From Trametes villosa (Eukaryota > Basidiomycota > Agaricomycetes > Polyporales > Polyporaceae): a stretch of 64,000 nucleotides of DNA. Below, in pieces: positions 42,283-53,207 of this stretch (positions within the stretch are counted from its first letter, which is position 1; every line of letters starts with the position of its first letter). A program made the position numbers and the translations under genes. The notes under the pieces were generated by a model, which saw only the letters and a list, made by a program, of their open reading frames with translations, was not told where the DNA came from and did no database searches. The stretch is from NCBI GenBank assembly GCA_002964805.2, contig PUDQ02000001.1, positions 8,084,001 to 8,148,000 of the forward strand. Reading direction: 5' to 3'.

Positions 42283-44078
42283 ATGTCGACCAACCTCCAA
42301 GCACTCAAACCGACCTTCAAAGGCGACCTCATCACCCCCGGCGACGCTGGGTACGACCAAGTCATCGCCCGCTGGGCGAAGAACGCGGCGCGGAAGGCGG
42401 CGGTCGTCGCTCTCGTCAAGAACGCGGAGGACGTCTCCGCCGCGATCAAGCACGCGAAGCAGACCGGCTTGCCCATCGCGATTAAGGGCGGCGGACACAA
42501 CCCCGCCGGCGGGTCCTCGAGCGAGGGCGGGCTCGTGATCGACCTCTCCCGGTACTTGAACGGCGCCCGCATTGACCCCGAGCAGAAGCTCGCCTACGTC
42601 GGAGGCGGCGCGATCTGGGAGACGGTCGACAAAGCCGCTATCGAGCATGGGCTCGCGACCGTCGGCGGCACGGTTAACCATGTAAGAGGATACTTGAGCT
42701 ACTCCTCTCAACTCCCGCTGACCGTTTCATTTACAGACTGGCGTTGGAGGGTCAGTCCTGCATGGTATAGGCTGCTGACTACGGACACTGATATGCCATA
42801 TTTTCCTAGCCTTGTCCTGGGCGGCGGTTACGGATGGTTGAGCGGCGAGAACGGCCTCGCCATCGATAACCTTGTCCAGGTCAGCGTGCCCCCTCTCCCA
42901 GCGCTCTCATATCATCTGACTGAGACGTCGCACAGGCTACCGTCGTCAGCGCTGACGGAGTCGTCCGCACCGCGAACGCGTCCGAGAACTCGGACCTCTA
43001 CTGGGGCATCCGCGGCGGAGGCTCGAACTTCGGCGTCGTGACCGAGTTCGTCCTGCGCCTGCACCCGCAGCGGCGCACCGTCTTCGCGGGCCCCGCGATC
43101 TTCCCGCCCGACGCACTGGCGAAGATCACCGAGGTGACGCAGGCGTGGTGGGCCAACCCTTCCGGGAAGTCGGGCATGATCCAGGCGCTCACCCGTGGGC
43201 CTGGCAATCAGGTAGGCCATGTTTGCATCGAGAGGTGCTCAACGGCTAGAAGTGCTCGCTGCTGACTCGTGAACAGCCCTGCATCGCTGTCTTCCTCTTC
43301 TATAATGGCTCAGAGGAGGAAGGCCGCAAGTACTACAAGGCGTTCTTCGACCTCAGTAAGCGCTGTTCTTTCCATCCTGCCGATGTACTGCTGATAGAGC
43401 CCCCGACGCAGAGCCCATTGCTGACTTTGTCAAGGAAATTCCTTACGAGCAACTCAACTCGCTCCAGGTCAATCTACCCCGCACATATTCGCTTTGGACT
43501 CCATAGCTGACATAGATCTCCTCTAGAACGAGATGGCCACGCCCGGCCAGAACGTGTACCTGAAGGGCGCCTTCGCGCCCTCGCCCATGCCGCCCGCCCT
43601 CGTTCAGAAGGCGTTCGAGCGCGTCGTCGCGCTCTCCGCGCCCGAGGAGTACGCCATCGCCCTCCTGCTCGAGTACTTCCCGCTGCGCGTCGCGAACGCC
43701 GTCGCGGACGACGCGACCGCGTACCCCCGCGCGCTCGTCCCGAACATCCTGTGCTCCATCCGCACGACGAAGGACGGGCAGGAGCGCCTCGACTACATCC
43801 GCGATTCTGCGCGCGAGCTCGTGAACATATTCACCGAGGGCTCGAAGGAGAGCGTCGGGTACGGGAACTACAGTGGGTGTCCTGCTGGTCAGTGAGCGCG
43901 TGGGATCAGGCTGATGCGGTTCTGTGTAGGCCCGGACAGCGATGCGTCCGAGGGCGCCGCGCCCGTCGACAAGGCGAAGCTGCTCTTCGGGAATAACTAC
44001 CCGAAGCTGCAGCAGATCAAGAAGAAGTACGATCCGGAGGGCATCTTCAACAAGTGGTTCAACATCACGCCCGCGTGA
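42283..44078 (+). CDS. BBE-like FAD-linked oxidoreductase
   Basis: Flavoprotein oxidase or dehydrogenase of the berberine-bridge-enzyme/VAO family (PCMH-type FAD domain plus C-terminal BBE segment); substrate unknown. Exon 1 is 42283-42681, then a 14-nt exon 42737-42750 (coding TGVGG with its neighbours), 42810-42879 and further exons to TGA 44076-44078. PCMH motifs are [39 protein letters not shown] with the His that carries 8-alpha-linked [37 protein letters not shown] and [20 protein letters not shown]. The C-terminal block YGNYS ... [26 protein letters not shown] is the BBE domain. The Cys that gives bicovalent flavin in BBE itself is absent (NHTGVGG), so the flavin is probably bound through His only. 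No signal peptide, so it is likely intracellular. About 480 residues, full length. Confidence 0.92.
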
Positions 44079-44834
44079 TGCGCACACTCCAGCCTTGAAG
44101 TATAGGTGGAATATCCCTACAGGTGAAGAGTCGAGTTATAGGGTGTCAACGTCGGTAAGAGTCGTTTAGATCGTGCGGCTGAATCATATGTGTCCCCTCT
44201 CAATGCACTTCTTGAGCGTTCTATATTCCGGGAGAGCGGGTGACAGGAGCTGCGAGATTGCCTCCCTGAAAGGCACCAAAACGGTATACACTTATCGTTA
44301 ATCACAGCACTGGTTGTAGGGGATCTGTGGCGGAGGTGAGCTGTGTATTATATGCGTCTCATACGTGCCCGATCACGAAGCTGCATCTCTGAGGAATGCG
44401 TGCATCCGTCCCATCCCGGATTCGAAGACATTCTCGCAACGATAGTATAACGAAGATTCGATTTCCAGCACCGTCATTCGTTCGTACGATCACATGCGTA
44501 CGTAGCACGTAGCACTTAGCGCGAGCACCGGCCTATTGTAGAACTAGCTAGCACAGAAGGCCGTCTATACGCAGCCGTTCTGGGATGGAGATGGGTGTAT
44601 GTGTGTGTAGTCTATATGCATGTGAGTGAGTTAGTGTTGTGTCCGAAGGCGTGCGGCTCTGTAGAGCCATGCCGTTGCCAGATACCGAGCCATGCTCGAA
44701 TTCCTCCACAAGGACCGCCGCTATATACCCCATTCATCCTATATCCATCTATACACACCTCCCCGCGCTGCGAGCATGCGCGGCCACGCCGCACTCGCCG
44801 GATGACGACGCAGCATGAACGATGAGCGACCAGC
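44079..44834. other. intergenic, convergent 3' ends
   Basis: 756 bp, AT-richer, between the FAD oxidase and the MscS gene. No supported gene. Confidence 0.45.
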
Positions 44835-47800
44835 TCAGAAGCCGTCCGCGCCAAACGTGCGCAGAATCGCCTTCTTGCTCCTCGGCTTCCTCCTCCGCAG
44901 GCCGCTCGGGAAGCCGTCCTCGGGCGGCGGCTGGAAGCCGAGGAACGCGCCCTTCTCCGCGCGCCCCAGCCCGCCGTGCGAGGCGGGCTCCGCCGCCGCG
45001 GGCGACTCGAGCGGGTCCGCGTCCTCGTCGCCGGCGGGCGTCGCGTCGACGTCCGGCAGGAGCACCTCGCCCGTGTCCTGGTTCGCGTACGCGACGGGCA
45101 GCGGCGAGCGGTACGCGACGATGCCGAGCTGCCGGCAGTAGTAGTTTACCGCGGCGTAGAAGGCTGTTTTGCGCTGGTTCCGGAGGCCCCAGTCCCTGTG
45201 AGCGCGCCAAGTGTGAGTGCGCTGCTCGGCGACGAGAGGGGGGAAGGAGAGTGGGGAAAGAGGGGAGGAGGGAGTGACTTACTGCCAGTTGCTGTTGTAT
45301 GGGATACCGATGGTGATCTCGAGGTGGCGCTGGAAGTCGATGTGCTGGAGCGTGACGGACGTCGTCGGCTGGTACCACCGGTTCTCCTCCGTCTCGAGCC
45401 ACTTGCACAGGGCCTTCTCGAGCTGGTCGAGCTTCTCGATCGGCGTCTGCCACGCGACCTGCATCACCAAGTTCTCGGCCGTTTTCTGCGGAATAACAGC
45501 CATGTCAGTGACTCGGGGGCTTTTCTGGTGAGTGGCATCCACGTACGTCGCTCCGCCGCACGTTCGTACTACAGCACCCCGTCAGTGAACGGCGATGGGA
45601 AGGAGTAAGCACGAGCACTCACATGAACTTGTTGAACAGCTGGCTGTTGAAGTAGTATGTCTCCGTTCCGTCCGAGCGCGTGAAGATCGTAGCGAACAGG
45701 CCCATCTTCTTGACCACCAGGTTCTCATCTGCAAGCCTTCGGTCAGCATAATGTTAGCTAAAGTGTAGTATGAAACACACCATCGATGAAGCAGCGGTCG
45801 CCGGTGTCGAAGGGGCTGTAACACTTGATTAGCACTTAGGCACAGCAAGCCATAGAGCGACCACGTACTGAGTGACGAAGAGGAACATGATCGCGTCGAA
45901 CGCATTGCTCGCCGAGTTCTTGAAGATGAAACTCGCGCCAATGCCAATCGTGTACAGACTCGTGAGCGAGTTCTCGATGTTGACCCCGAACACGCTCAGC
46001 GAGATGAAAAACAGGATCAAGAACGCCATGAACAGCAGCATATGATCCAGCGTCTTCAGCGCCTCGCCCACGTCGCGCATCGAGCGGCTCAAGAACCGGC
46101 GCTCCTTGTACACCTTCAGCAGCGTCGTCTTGATCTCCGCGCGCGACAAATCGCCGTTGTTGTCCTTGTCGAACACCGCGAACGCGCGCTTCGCCTCCTC
46201 GAGCTTCCCCCCGAACGCCGGCACGAGGTCCGTCGGGATCAGGTAGCTGCGCCCCGGCTCCTTGAACGCCGTCCAGATCGCGCGCGCGAGCCGCTTCGCC
46301 TCGTGCGACGAGTTCACGTTCCACACCAGCCCGCCCACCGCGTCCTCCCCGTCCTTGCCCCGGATCCCCCGCGCGTCGTGCAGCATCGCCGACTTGAGCG
46401 CCTTCGCCGCGCTCGTCGCCGCCTGCTGCACGAGCGCCGCCGCGTCCTCGTCCGACTCGGAGCTCCGCCGGCGCCGCGGCGCGGGCGCGGGGCCCGCCGG
46501 GCTCTGCGCGAGCGGCGACGGCGGGTAGCGGTGCTGCTCCGCGACGTCGACCTGCAGCTCCGGCCGCGCGCTGTGCAGGTTCGCGGGCTCGGACGCCCCG
46601 CGCGGGTGCGGCGCCCAGCTCGTGCGCGCCTTGCCCTTCTTCTTCGATTGCACCAAAGTCGCGTCCCGGTCGTCGTCGCTGTCTTGGCCGAACTCGGGCG
46701 TGCCCGCGCGCGACCCGCCGGGCGTATTCGGCCGCGAGTGGCCCAGGAAGCGGTCCTTCTCGTGCGCGGGGGTGAGGAGGGCGGCAAGGCCGGGGGCCGA
46801 GCGACCGAAGGAGGACTTCACTGCGTGCCGACGCTTCGGGCGGTACATGCGCAGCTTCTCGACTACGCGGAGTGCTTCCTGCACGCCGTCGAGACGCTCC
46901 TTGTACGCGGTACGGTGGAAGGAGAAAGCTGATGCACAATGTCAGTATTCGTTTAGTCAATGTGCGAGAGTGTCGTACCGATGAAGTGGGAGAGCATCCG
47001 CTGTGCGCATATTACGAGTGCGAAGAAGAAAAGGAACTCGATGCCTTGGTACACCTGTGCATGGTTCGTAAAAACAGCTCGGACATACGCAGATTCGAGG
47101 ACATACCCGGGGCGTGTAGGACGCTCTGCTGTTGTCCTCATCGTCCATGTTGTACAACTTGAAGATGTTGTTGAACAGGATAACCCAGCTGACCCAGCAA
47201 CTCGCAGCATACAGCGCAGGCTTGATCGTGTCCTTCACGCTGTTGTACAGCTCGAGACGGCTCTTGATGAGCTCACTCACGTGGCCCCATACAAGCGAAA
47301 TGACCCAGCGAGCAATGACGGGAATGATGTCGACGATGAGCCCGAGACCCCAGGATATCGAAACATTAGCAGCCGCCCAGAAGAGCCAAGCCTCGACGTT
47401 GTCCTTGACATATTTGCGGTGCTCGTCTGGATGCGGCTTATACCATAGGAAGTGCACTAGGAGCGCTGGGGTGATGATGAGACCGGAGAGGAAGGTCGAG
47501 CCGATGAGTGTGGAGAAGAGAAGGGTGATGAGGCTAGCCGAGCGGTTTGAGGGTACAGCGCTGCGGAGGGAGTAGGATATGTTAGACGCACCGGACGCAG
47601 CCAAACCTTCGTTTCTTCTTGACACCCATGGCGTGCTCGAACTTGGCTTCTTCGTCTACCAGGTCCTCCTCGCCGCTCCAGTCGTACGCAGACTCGTCGT
47701 CCTCGTCATCCGTGCCCGCTATGGAAGACGCACGGGAAGAGATGGGCTGTGGCTCAAACCTGTCCGCCCCGCCGAGTGGGCTCGGGGTGTCGTCGTAGTG

Positions 47801-48118
47801 GACGGCGTGCACGGCGTGCTTGCCCTTGTTGGGCTGCTCGGGGCGCTTTTCGTCGTAGTGAGTGTCTTCTGGCATGTGGTCGGAGTCGTATTCCAGGTTG
47901 GTGCGTGACTGGTAGGCGGGAGACTGTTCGGGATAGGGCGCGATCAGCACCTGTGAAGTGGAGGGGACGCGGCGGTACGGCGGGGAGGGGAGCGGGTTCT
48001 CGACGTCCTCGATGGCGAAGAGGTCGTGGTCGAGGTCGTGTGGCCTGCGCGTTCTGTGGCCCTGGGTATCGTGGTCGGCGGCGAAGTCGCGGGGGGTGGG
48101 ACGGTGGTTGGACATCAA
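44835..48118 (-). CDS. EF-hand MscS-type mechanosensitive channel (Msy1/Msy2-like)
   Basis: Osmotic-stress ion channel of the fungal/plant MscS class; fission-yeast Msy1 and Msy2 sit in the ER and regulate Ca2+ after hypo-osmotic shock. The N-terminal exon (start 48118 or 48115) is disordered and acidic. An intron near 47584 joins RRFGCVR to AVPSNRSASLITLLFST. Membrane segments include FLSGLIITPALLVHFLW, AAANVSISWGLGLIVDIIPV, WVSWVILFNNIFKLYN and EFLFFFALVICAQRMLSHFI. A long linker is followed by an EF-hand FAVFDKDNNGDLSRAEIK. The pore-lining region reads FLILFFISLSVFGVN, YTIGIGASFIFKNSASNAFD AIMFLFVTHPFDTGDRC. The beta domain follows with ENLVVKKMGLFATIFTRSDG and YYFNSQLFNKF. C-terminal tail to TAG/TGA at 44835. 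About 900 residues over roughly ten exons. Confidence 0.92.
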
Positions 48119-48697
48119 GAGCGAGAACGAGGCGGCGGAGTGGGAAGATGCGGGAGCACTGATAGTAGCAAGTGTGACAGCGGCAGGAGCGCGAAGGGAG
48201 AGGGCCCCGACGGTGGCCCGCGCGATGCCCTATATGCTCCGTCGCTCCCTCGGCTTGCGCGTAAACGATGGCGGCGCACGACCGAGTCTCGCAGCAGGAA
48301 CGGATGGATGGCAGGTCGGGGGTGCCCTCTCCCCCGCCCTCGATGATGCCCTAAATCAATTGCCGTCCCTTCCAGAACCGTCTCCGCCAATCAGCGCCCG
48401 CCATTCCAGACGCCGCGCCCCCCGCCCAAAAGCGGGGGTGCGCAGCCTCCCGGTGACATCACCGCCCGGAATGGCAGCACCCCTCGCATCCTCGCCACGA
48501 TCGTCGACGCGTCCGAGTGCCACAGTGCATGCAGAGTGGGCCCCGCGCTCCTCCTCGACATCCCAATGACGCCGCCTGCGTTCCTAGCCCTTCACCTCCC
48601 CTATAAAACGTGCCGGCATCCCACCGCCCCCGTCACATCCAACCAAGCCTCATTACCACATCCCTAGCCACCCGCGCCCGCTCTAACATCGCCCGCC
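48119..48697. promoter_or_regulatory. divergent promoter region, MscS gene / coiled-coil gene
   Basis: 579 bp. CTATAAAACG at 48601-48610, about 90 bp before the plus-strand ATG, is a TATA box, followed by a C-rich leader. Confidence 0.5.
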
Positions 48698-49507
48698 ATG
48701 CCGCTCTTCGGAAAGTCTGACACGTTCTCCGAGAACCCAGAGGTCCGCCAGGTCGAGAAGATGATCGCAAAGGAGGCCCGCGACGACCAGAAGAACCTCG
48801 ATCACACCATCAAGGACCTCTCCGGCGCCGAGAAGGCGCACAACAAGAGCATCAAGGTCTGTACATCCCGCACCTATTCATACCGCTACAGCCGACCGCG
48901 CATTGCACCCGCCGGTCCCCCCGACCCGACCCTGCGCGAATGCACGCTCACCGCCCCGCCCCCAGGCCGCCGACAAGGCCCAGCACGCGCTCGACAAGGC
49001 CGTCGAGAACGAGCACAAGGCGTCCAAGGCCTTGAACCGCGCCGCGCACAACCACGACGCGGCGGTCTCCAACGAGCAGAACGCGGAGAAGACTGTGCAG
49101 GTAAGCTCGCCCGCCCCTTCCGCGGCCTATCTTGCCCTGGCGACCCGCCTCTCACGACGCGCTTGCCATGTTACAGATCAAGCAACAGCACGAGACCCGC
49201 CTCGAACAGGATCTGCAGCAGAAGCGCCGCCACCTTGACGAGCTGCAGCAGCGCAAGGCGAACAACGACGTGCGTCCCCGTTAATCACGGACTCATAGTC
49301 ATGTATACTGACGCGGTTCCCGTCCTGCAGCAACTGCGCGAGTCGAAGCTGTCGCAGATCCACGCCCAGGCGGCTGCCGCGGCCGACACGCGCCGCGCGA
49401 GCTTCGACAACAGCGGCCAGCCCGCCACCGTGGGCGCGCCCCCCGCTACGCAGACTGGCGCACCCGGGGCCGCTGCCACCGGTGCCGGCGGTGCTCTCGA
49501 CGCCTGA
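48698..49507 (+). CDS. small charged coiled-coil protein, fungal unknown
   Basis: About 185 residues in four exons: exon 1 48698-48856 (MPLFGKSDTFSENPEVRQVE KMIAKEARDDQKNL), exon 2 from 48966 (AADKAQHALDKAVENEHKAS KALNRAAHNHDAAV), exon 3 (IKQQHETRLEQDLQQKRRHL DELQQRKANND), then QLRESKLSQIHAQAAAAADT RRAS and a Gly/Ala/Pro/Thr tail to TGA 49505-49507. The protein is almost entirely alpha-helical and heptad-like with alternating Lys/Glu and many Ala, Asn and Gln, with no signal or membrane segment. Similar small basidiomycete proteins are sometimes labelled DNA-binding protein Ncp1, but I cannot confirm that here. A strong TATA and C-rich leader suggest high expression. Confidence 0.72.
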   Translation: MPLFGKSDTFSENPEVRQVEKMIAKEARDDQKNLDHTIKDLSGAEKAHNKSIKVCTSRTYSYRYSRPRIAPAGPPDPTLRECTLTAPPPGRRQGPARARQGRRERAQGVQGLEPRRAQPRRGGLQRAERGEDCAGKLARPFRGLSCPGDPPLTTRLPCYRSSNSTRPASNRICSRSAATLTSCSSARRTTTCVPVNHGLIVMYTDAVPVLQQLRESKLSQIHAQAAAAADTRRASFDNSGQPATVGAPPATQTGAPGAAATGAGGALDA

Positions 49508-50424
49508 GGCCTGAGACGCGAGCGCGATTCGACCCGACGACCGTAACGACTGTACACGAACCCATGATATACCCGGATGCGGCCGACGTCAGTGTACTAA
49601 TAGCCCCAGCCGTGTGCGATCACTGTATAGCCAAAGTGTACTCCCTACTATGAATGTATCCTAGCCATATATCCTACCCCAAATCTGGGTAATTCGAAGT
49701 CTTTGACTGTATTGGCAGATATCCTGTGGCATAAATTCGACATAATGACGCGTGCAGACATGCATCTTGACTATCGGGGACACTTAAGGACATTGGGCAG
49801 GCAGGCCTTGTCCGCCTTCTTTACGCAACCTTCCCAGCGAATTCGACGAACGCATCGTTTACTGCTCGGGCAGTATTTCGCAGGAGCCTGACAAACAGCT
49901 GCGTTGCGAGAACTTCTGAGTATCGGTGGTGTAGTAATACGACTTTGGGACCCATTCAGATGTATCTCCCCGGGTTCACAGGTCTCCTCACCAGGCTTGG
50001 ACTATCCACCATAATTTGCGGGCAAGGGCCCGTCCGCCTGCTCTAGGAAACCGATGCTGCTCAACCAGGCCGGAGTACACAGTTATTACTGACCGGACCA
50101 GGATGTATTCGGGTTCAAATGACTAGCTACGACACAGACGCGACTATTATATGCGGGATTTGCATTGATGAGAGTCGCTGTCGCATAGGTATAGCCCAGG
50201 CAGGACGGAGAAGGCAGTCCCGCGAGGTCGATCGCTACCTACCCGCATGCCGTGCGACGTACCTGCGACTCCACCGTGTGCTTCATCGTACGCGTTCGCC
50301 CGGGGGCAGTGATCAAGAACCGAGGCTTGGACATTGCCCGAAGTCAAAATGATGGACCCGACGGGGAAGACAATATCGTGGGGCTGGCAAAATGTGAACA
50401 ACCCTCGGGTGACAGGGGAGGGCG

Positions 50425-50754
50425 TCAACAGTGGTAGTCTAGTGGTGAGCACCAGGAGATCCAGTACTTCTGGGAACGATCAGTCGCCCCAGAGATGGAG
50501 GGTGATGGCAGACGTAGCAGACAAAGCGCGCAGGAGAGGGCCGCCGTCCGGCCTTCGGCTCGAAAGAGGTTTGGTTCGATATGATGGTACGTGTTCTTGC
50601 TTTGGACGGAGTAGGCTAGGATGACGGTAGGGCGACAAGAGACGAGCTTCGGGAAGTGGTAAGTCCGAGAGGCGGTCGGTGACGCAGGCAGGAGCAGACA
50701 GGAGAGGCACAAAAGTAGCCATAAGCGTCCGACGAAACGCGATGAGCGGGACAT
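50425..50754 (-). CDS. candidate small secreted protein (weak)
   Basis: An uninterrupted 109-residue frame from an ATG. The first 29 residues (MSRSSRFVGRLWLLLCLSCL LLPASPTAS) form a textbook signal peptide with a plausible Ala-x-Ser cleavage site. The remainder has five cysteines (SCRP, SCALC, WCS, HC) and no recognised domain. The absence of any intron, the odd cysteine count and the lack of family resemblance leave chance as a real possibility. Confidence 0.2.
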   Translation of the reverse strand: MSRSSRFVGRLWLLLCLSCLLLPASPTASRTYHFPKLVSCRPTVILAYSVQSKNTYHHIEPNLFRAEGRTAALSCALCLLRLPSPSISGATDRSQKYWISWCSPLDYHC

Positions 50755-53068
50755 AGCAAGCGGGCCGTGGTTAGACTGGTGGTCAAGTCCTGCGTCCGAG
50801 AATCCTTGGTCGACGCCCTTGGCCGTATCGTCACAGGGAAACGGTGTTTTCGTGCAGCACAACCGCCGGCGGCTTGGTCGGGGAGCCTGTAGCGTAGAGG
50901 TTGGCACAGCACCCAGGGCCGCTATCACGCAGCAGAAGAGCAGGCCTACACTACCCCCGGAGGAGCTGCAAGAGCTGAAGAAGTGTTACGCGTCAAATGA
51001 TGCAAGTGTGAGTGCTGAGGCGTCGGTCTGAAAAATCACAGTCGCAGAGGAGAGGCAGCGTGTGCGGTTTTGACACCGGTCCCGCAGATGTGGAGGCCGG
51101 TTCGGCAGAGAAGCGCTAAGGTGTGATCTCGGCCGGGAGGACGGCGTAGGAGAGCAGGACATACGTCGTAAAAGTCCCTCTGGCTGGTGACGTGCGTTCT
51201 GGTGATACTTCAGATGTGATCTTTGGTGTTGCGTCTCATGGGGAAGGTAAATGGTAGGGGTAACATAGACATACACTCTCACAGTTACAGGGTCATTGCG
51301 AAGGCATTCGTTCCCTCCGCTGTTCAGAGGTGCCTTGACTTGGTCTGAAGACAAGGTGGAGACCGTCGGGAAGCAGAGACCGTCGATCTTCGACTGCCAA
51401 AAAATCGCTACCAAAAGAGCTGGGGGAAGACACCGCGTAAGGTTTAGCGGGACAGCTGTGAACGGACGGCCGCACACTTACCATTTGGGTTTTTCATCTC
51501 CGTGTTCGCAGAAGGGAGAACAGACTCAGATGGGGATGGCCAGCGTCCTCAGTAGCACAAACTAGCGGCCGCAGACCTTTGAAACGACACAGACCGGGTT
51601 GCAGGAGTTGGAGTTGGCGGGAGGCACATCGTTGTGGTCGTGCTGACGGCCTGTCTCCGGAGATCCGCCGGTGTGTTCACGCGACGAGGGCGCAGATGGG
51701 AGAAGGAAGGTGGATGCGAAACAGGCAGTTAAGCTAGCGAACTAGGAGGCGTATAGGTCCGCCGTGCCGCCCTGTCCGGGCCCGATGATCCAGGACGATA
51801 GACCATCATCGGAGGCTGGGCCGGGGGCGAGCTGGGTGACTGTTTCGTGTCGCGATGCTTGTCGTGTGTGCAAGAGTCGTGTTCGGGGAGGCGGCACGGG
51901 CCGGCCGATGGCGGCGAGAGGCTCTGAACATCATCGGGCTCGTGGTGCAGCGTCGAGGCAGGCGTCGGTGCGGGGGTGGGATGTCGTCGCGCATGGTTTG
52001 GGCGTCAAGTTGTGGCTAGGACATGTGGGACTCCGACTCCGCGAGCGCAACGAGGGGCCGCGTAAAGGACTCCAATGGCTGCAACTCGGGTGGGGGCATG
52101 TCGGCGGTGCGGAGATGTGGATGGTCGTCCGCTGGGTGTGCAGAGTGCGTTCGTCGAGCTGGAGAGAGCTGAAAGGAGGGGTCAACCGAGGCATCGGACC
52201 GGGCGTCGTGTATCAAGAGATCGGCTGGCCGGGGGCCCTGGACGGGCATCCGCAAGCGGCAAAGTGCAATCGCAACGCCGTCGCGGCCTCAACGTAACCC
52301 TTCCGCAATTTTCTGGTGGTGTCGACTGTGCTCTGCTCTGGGTGCCGCAGTGTCCTCTGAGACGACGACCTCCCCCCACTCGACGAGCGCGACCTCGCTG
52401 TGGCTGGCTTGCTCGGCGAGCAGAGATCGATCGTCATGTCTTTCTGGCGCGGCTAATCCATCGCCCGCGGGACTGTTCAACTCCGCGAGGAGCCGTCTGC
52501 GACGGCGACCAGCTGCAGTCTCCCGGTCTGCTCGCGCTCCCTCCCTCATGTCGTTGTGCAGCCTCCTCAACGATACCCTCGTCTCGCTGCTCTCTGGCAA
52601 CAAGGCGACAGTCCGCTGGGCGCTGTTCTCCGAGCCGAGCTCACCGCAAGGACAATAGCCATTTTCCGACGCACAATGGCGGCGTCGACCGCCTACCAGC
52701 GGCTCAAAATTCGCAATTTTGTGCAGGGAGTCGGTCGGACATAGTCTCTTGCTGGACATGGGCATTTGGTGCGTCCCCTCCTTGCGAATCACGCTGATAT
52801 CTTGACTCTGGCAGCGGGGCGAACTCCACGGCATGCGCGCGACGTTCTATTCGCTGCTTGTCGCGGCGTGGGGGCCGTGTACGTGCTCTGTCTTGTCTTC
52901 GGGCACTCTCACTCGATTGCGTCCCACTGTCGTCTTGGCACTCTTGTTTTTCTTGACGTCTTGACATGCTGTGGTCCTTGTCTTGCTTCCACTTGCTTCA
53001 CACGACTTGATGCAGACTCTGTAGCTTGTTCTTCAGGCTTGAGGTACGTCTTCATTCGCACGTTGCAG

Positions 53069-53207
53069 TCACACTGGAGGCAGAGGTCTCGGACATCGCA
53101 AGTTTGCTTTGAGCCCAAGCAGGGACGGGTGGTGGTTCTTGAGTAAAAGACGCTACCGCCCGCCCGTGCTTTGTGCGCTTCTCCGAGCGCTTCTGCCTCC
53201 AGTGTGA
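53069..53207. repeat. 16-bp perfect inverted repeat, 107-bp spacer
   Basis: TCACACTGGAGGCAGA at 53069-53084 is repeated in reverse complement as TCTGCCTCCAGTGTGA at 53192-53207. Flanks do not extend the match and no target-site duplication was recognised. Confidence 0.75.

Noticed and set aside
50986..51477. 164-codon minus-strand open frame
   Set aside because: Starts with a non-ATG codon, no domain, no signal peptide, no consistent splicing with neighbours.
51764..52297. 177-codon plus-strand open frame
   Set aside because: Trp/Arg/Gly-rich translation without known motifs or intron structure; likely chance in GC-rich DNA.
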